The translations under genes and the position numbers were made by a program. Of a stretch of DNA of 8,997 nucleotides, positions 6,667 through 8,997 are shown one piece after another; within the stretch, counting starts at the first letter, position 1; every line of letters starts with the position of its first letter. The notes under the pieces are model-generated. The model was not told the origin of the DNA, did no database searches, and worked only from the letters and a program-made list of their open reading frames with translations. The DNA is from Candidatus Nanosynbacter colneyensis. Its GTDB lineage: Bacteria; Patescibacteriota; Saccharimonadia; Saccharimonadales; Saccharimonadaceae. The stretch is from NCBI GenBank assembly GCA_024330325.1, contig JANDWE010000022.1, positions 1-8,997 on the forward strand, read 5' to 3'.

Positions 6667-7820
6667 CGACGAGTCCTCTTCATTTCCGCTTGCACAGCCT
6701 CAATGATAAATTCGCCAGCTCGCTTTATATTCTCATCATCGTTCAACTTGCCTAAGGTAAGCCTTAGACTTCCATCAATCTCTGATTCGCTCAGACCAAC
6801 ACTCGCTAGTACATGAGAACGTGTTCCAGAATTAGCCGCGCAAGCACTCCCTGTAGCCACTAAAACCCCACGAGATTCTAACAAAAATACCAACCTTTCA
6901 GCATCAACTCCAGGAAATGATATATTCAAAAAACTCACCAAACTTTTTTTCATATCTGATGATATCAACATCTCAGGAAAAGCCTGCCTCAAATCTTTTA
7001 CCAAATTTTCTCGTAGTTTTCGCAGTCGCTTCACTTCGGCAGAACGTCGTTTTTGTGCCAATTCCAAAGCCATCGCAAACCCGACCACGCCAGCAACGTT
7101 TTCAGTTCCACTGCGTAGCCCCAATTCTTGACCGCCACCAAAAATATTCGCTTTCAGTGTAACGCCAGGTCGCACCCACAGTAAACCAACTTGCTTTGGA
7201 CCGTAAACTTTCGCCGCAGATAATGTCAATAAATCAACGCCCAGCCTTTTAATTTTCACATCAATTAAAGCCGCCGCCTGCGAAGCGTCAGTATGAAAAA
7301 TCAACGGTAAAGACTCGCCATTTTCTTGACGCCTGAGCCGCTCAGCTTTTACAATTTCCGCAATCTCTTCAATTGGCTGGATATAGCCCAGCTCATGATT
7401 CACCAGCGCAACACTAACAAATCCAACGTCTGGCGTTAGCATTTTTTTAACCGTGTTCGGGTCTATTCGTCCATTTTTCATTGGCGGAATTAACTTCACT
7501 TCCGAACGCGCTTTTGCGGAATTGATCACCGAGTCATGCTCAATTGCCGAAATTAAACTTACGCCATTTGCTGCATTGAACGCCAAATTGACAGACTCAG
7601 TTGCTCCAGCTGTCATTATCAATTCATCAGCCATCACACCCAAGCAGCGCGCCAGCCGAGCCTTCGCGTCTTGATATTCACGCTTTGTAAATATTGCTGG
7701 AGCGTACGGACTAGACGGATTGAAAAACTTTTCAGAAAAATATGGCAACATCGCCTCAACCACCAACGGGTCCATTGGCGTGGCAGCAGCATGATCAAGA
7801 TAGATATAGTCTTTATTCAC
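6663..7820 (-). CDS. Cysteine desulfurase, IscS/NifS type
   Basis: This PLP enzyme takes sulfur from cysteine as an enzyme persulfide, leaving alanine. The 385 residues contain YLDHAAATP (7-15), H95 in the AIEHDSV motif, the NHELGYIQP stretch (141-149), HTDASQ (176-181), the PLP lysine K204, GGGQELGLRSGTEN (228-241) and the catalytic C327 in GSACAANSGTRSHVL. The long cysteine loop and SHVL mark the group I (IscS/NifS/YrvO) branch rather than SufS. The residue before K204 is Ala (SAAK), where the family normally has His (SxHK). No IscU-type scaffold is adjacent. Being upstream of mnmA, it is probably a dedicated donor for tRNA thiolation, as YrvO is in Bacillus; this is inference. The start is GTG; the next Met lies beyond the conserved YLDHAAATP motif, so GTG is secure despite having no Shine-Dalgarno. 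Confidence 0.95.
   Translation of the reverse strand: MNKDYIYLDHAAATPMDPLVVEAMLPYFSEKFFNPSSPYAPAIFTKREYQDAKARLARCLGVMADELIMTAGATESVNLAFNAANGVSLISAIEHDSVINSAKARSEVKLIPPMKNGRIDPNTVKKMLTPDVGFVSVALVNHELGYIQPIEEIAEIVKAERLRRQENGESLPLIFHTDASQAAALIDVKIKRLGVDLLTLSAAKVYGPKQVGLLWVRPGVTLKANIFGGGQELGLRSGTENVAGVVGFAMALELAQKRRSAEVKRLRKLRENLVKDLRQAFPEMLISSDMKKSLVSFLNISFPGVDAERLVFLLESRGVLVATGSACAANSGTRSHVLASVGLSESEIDGSLRLTLGKLNDDENIKRAGEFIIEAVQAEMKRTRR
6674..6679 (-). promoter_or_regulatory. Shine-Dalgarno of the DUF218 gene
   Basis: AGAGGA on the minus strand ends 7 nt before the ATG at 6666 and lies inside the last codons of the desulfurase gene. It confirms the start that overlaps the desulfurase stop. 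Confidence 0.65.
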
Positions 7821-7835
7821 TTTTTTATTATATCA
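7821..7835 (-). promoter_or_regulatory. Putative extended -10 promoter of the desulfurase gene, leaderless GTG start
   Basis: The minus strand reads TGATATAAT at 7835-7827, a perfect TATAAT with a TGN extension, followed by six A residues and then the GTG start at 7820. The TGA of the extended motif is also the stop codon of the upstream gene. No -35 close to consensus is seen 17-18 nt upstream and no Shine-Dalgarno precedes the GTG. Transcription starting at the usual distance would produce a leaderless mRNA. Reinitiation after the upstream stop is the alternative way to translate this gene. Confidence 0.5.
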
Positions 7836-8270
7836 AAGCGGCCGACCGGTTTGCGGATCTTTCTTATATAATTGCCGAGAAACTCGCTCGTAATATTCCT
7901 TAGTTGCCAAGACAAAATTCTGAAGCTCATCGCCCTCCAAGTAACTATAACGATAATTCGGCTGAATCTTCAAGATTCCCTTTGGCTGTACTTCATAGCG
8001 CGTAGTCAATTCTTGCCGGCCACCCTTACCGTCAGCAACTTCTTCATACCAAATCCAGGTATCTTTATCTAAATTAAAAAATTCTCGTCGCGCAACATAT
8101 GCCGGCTTCTCGCCAAAAATCGTTGCGCCAATTTCACTCTCCAATTGGATTAGCTCGCGCTCGGTAAATTTCTTTAATGGACGATCTTTTTTACGGAATT
8201 TCAATAAAGACACCGCGTCGCTATCATCAGCAAAAACCAAACTTCGTACTTTTTTCAAAAACTTAGTCAC
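7833..8270 (-). CDS. Hypothetical protein, 145 aa
   Basis: I do not recognise the family. The protein has no signal peptide or membrane segment. Its N-terminus is basic (MTKFLKKVRS), and a Lys/Arg-rich stretch (FRKKDRPLKKF) follows at about 25-35. The centre holds an acidic-aromatic motif, DTWIWYEEV (about 69-77), then strands rich in aromatic residues (QPNYRYSYLEGDE, about 102-114), and a predicted helix (FVLATKEYYERVSRQLY) near the C-terminus. This looks like a small, soluble, folded alpha/beta protein. The GTG start is supported by a strong Shine-Dalgarno, GAGGAG at 8284-8279, 8 nt upstream, and its GTGA overlaps the stop of the preceding gene. The desulfurase starts 12 nt after its TGA stop. 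Ordinary codon use and tight packing argue that it is a real gene; nothing indicates its function beyond co-transcription. Confidence 0.8.
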   Translation of the reverse strand: MTKFLKKVRSLVFADDSDAVSLLKFRKKDRPLKKFTERELIQLESEIGATIFGEKPAYVARREFFNLDKDTWIWYEEVADGKGGRQELTTRYEVQPKGILKIQPNYRYSYLEGDELQNFVLATKEYYERVSRQLYKKDPQTGRPL

Positions 8271-8590
8271 CTACAACTCTCCTCGGTTTTGTATTTATCA
8301 CGTAAGTGTTGGAGTGAAGCACCAATTGCCCACACAGCTTCAATCGGACTATTCTTAATGCGATCAAGACTTTTTCCATAGCTACCAAGTGCTTTATTAC
8401 ATAAATCAATCGCCCCATCATCAGCAGAGTTCATCCTGGAAGCATTTTCAATATCAATCGCAGTCTTCCCCAATTCAGGATTTACCTTAGAATCGCCACC
8501 ACGCCGCTCGGTATCAGAAAAAATAGCGGCAAGTTTTTCGCGAGCTTCAATTTCAGGCGTCTTTGCAACACATTCCGGCGTACTATTCAT
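8267..8590 (-). CDS. Hypothetical small helical protein, about 107 aa
   Basis: I do not recognise the family. It is soluble and mostly charged, with a Glu/Lys-rich N-terminal helix (IEAREKLAAIF), a polar middle (SDTERRGGDSKVNPELGKTA) and a likely C-terminal helix pair ending in WAIGASLQHLRDKYKTEESCR. Three Cys are present (near the start, in LCNKAL, and at the penultimate position). The start is uncertain. ATG at 8590 has GGAG close upstream (only 3 nt between). The frame also extends to GTG 8599 and to TTG 8605, which would overlap the tatD stop as TTGA and give 112 residues. I list the ATG because TTG has no ribosome site. Its own stop overlaps the next start (GTGA), so it is translationally linked to the 145-residue protein. 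Confidence 0.65.
   Translation of the reverse strand: MNSTPECVAKTPEIEAREKLAAIFSDTERRGGDSKVNPELGKTAIDIENASRMNSADDGAIDLCNKALGSYGKSLDRIKNSPIEAVWAIGASLQHLRDKYKTEESCR
8279..8284 (-). promoter_or_regulatory. Shine-Dalgarno deciding the GTG start at 8270
   Basis: GAGGAG on the minus strand lies 8 nt before the GTG at 8270, inside the end of the preceding gene. It is a near-perfect anti-16S match and supports a GTG start with a 4-nt overlap. Confidence 0.7.
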
Positions 8591-8601
8591 TTTCTCCACT
8601 T

Positions 8602-8997
8602 TCAAATGCCAAAAAGTTCTTTTGTGTTGTGAAGAGTAGCTTGGCTTAAAACATCAAAATCAATATTTCGCTGCTTCGCCCAATATTCAGCCACCAATCT
8701 CACATATTCTGGCTTGTTTATATTACCACGAAACGGCGCTGGTGTCAAGAACGGCGCGTCAGTTTCTAGTAATAATCGCTCCAGCGGAATTGAAGCAAAC
8801 AATTCTTTCTGCAATTGATCCTTTGTGAATGTACTAATTCCATTAAGTCCAACGTACAAATTTCGCGAAAAACCTTTTTCCAAATTTTCACGCGTATCAG
8901 TAAAGCTATGTAGTACGCCGCGAAGCCCGTGAAAATTGTCAAAAATTGGCCAAAAATCATCCCAAACCGACGGCTGATCCTTCGCACCATCACGAAC
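8602..8997 (-). CDS. TatD-family metal-dependent hydrolase, 5' end outside window
   Basis: The C-terminal 131 residues of a TatD-type TIM-barrel hydrolase are visible; the frame is open to the right edge. Signatures are VRD at the very edge (the HxRDA metal-site strand, its His just outside), VLHSFT (28-33 of the visible part, corresponding to FHCFS), YVGLNG (48-53), LLETDAPFLTP (76-86) with the catalytic/metal Asp, and the C-terminal TLHNTKELFGI, like the NxxRLF ending of the family. The N-terminal HxH motif is not in view. TatD proteins are metal-dependent phosphoesterases/DNases (3'-5' exonuclease or D-aminoacyl-tRNA deacylase-like roles have been proposed); the precise substrate cannot be read here. 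TTG at 8883 within the frame is not the start, because conserved sequence continues upstream of it. The next gene begins at or close to its stop. Confidence 0.93.
   Translation of the reverse strand, partial: VRDGAKDQPSVWDDFWPIFDNFHGLRGVLHSFTDTRENLEKGFSRNLYVGLNGISTFTKDQLQKELFASIPLERLLLETDAPFLTPAPFRGNINKPEYVRLVAEYWAKQRNIDFDVLSQATLHNTKELFGI

Noticed and set aside
8602..8883. TTG at 8883 as start of a separate 93-aa protein
   Set aside because: TatD-type sequence, including VLHSFT and VRD, continues in frame upstream to the window edge, so this is the tail of a longer gene.
1..8997. Recoded TGA (glycine code as in some CPR lineages)
   Set aside because: TGA ends mnmA, the DUF218 gene, the desulfurase, tatD and both small genes at family-typical positions, and no conserved protein needs TGA read-through.
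1..8997. tRNA, rRNA, CRISPR array, insertion sequence or riboswitch
   Set aside because: Intergenic gaps are all under 80 nt, and I saw no cloverleaf, direct-repeat array, transposase or terminal inverted repeats.

Overview
The window is a gene-dense bacterial chromosome segment in which every supported gene lies on the minus strand, so transcription runs from high to low coordinates. The gene set and several protein traits point to the Candidate Phyla Radiation (Patescibacteria), most likely Candidatus Saccharibacteria (TM7). These traits are a much-shortened alanyl-tRNA synthetase, an FtsA-like protein directly followed by a 'baseplate J-like' membrane protein of the type seen in CPR genomes, and very tight gene packing. 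TGA acts as a normal stop, so the genetic code is standard. The lineage assignment rests on recognition of protein features, not on a search.

Layout in order of transcription. The C-terminal part of a TatD-family metal-dependent hydrolase enters at the right edge (8997-8602). Two unrecognised small genes follow (about 8590-8267 and 8270-7833), each overlapping its upstream neighbour by about 4 nt or abutting it. After 12 nt comes a sulfur/tRNA-modification block: an IscS/NifS-type cysteine desulfurase (7820-6663), a DUF218/YdcF-family membrane protein (6666-6070) and the tRNA 2-thiouridylase MnmA (6073-5021), joined by ATGA stop/start overlaps. A 76-nt gap precedes rpsP (bS16, 4944-4597), which ends at an intrinsic terminator. 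Next is a miniature alaS (4523-2640), then an ftsA-like actin-fold ATPase (2590-1328), and 1 nt later a large membrane-anchored protein that runs off the left edge (1326-1).

The genes serve decoding (AlaRS, bS16, s2U34 thiolation through desulfurase plus MnmA) and the cell envelope or division (FtsA-like protein with its membrane-anchored partner, and the YdcF-family protein). No mobile element, CRISPR array, RNA gene or long intergenic region is visible.

The most interesting signals are: (i) perfect TATAAT hexamers 6, 7 and 9 nt before the start codons of the desulfurase, alaS and ftsA-like genes, two of them with an extended TGN motif and none with a Shine-Dalgarno sequence, which suggests leaderless mRNAs, while other genes here have good Shine-Dalgarno sites; (ii) an AlaRS that lacks both the domain between its aminoacylation and editing parts and the C-Ala domain, with Gly at the usual alanine-pocket Trp; (iii) the FtsA-like/membrane-protein pair; and (iv) the desulfurase-DUF218-MnmA cassette, whose desulfurase has Ala where the PLP lysine is normally preceded by His.
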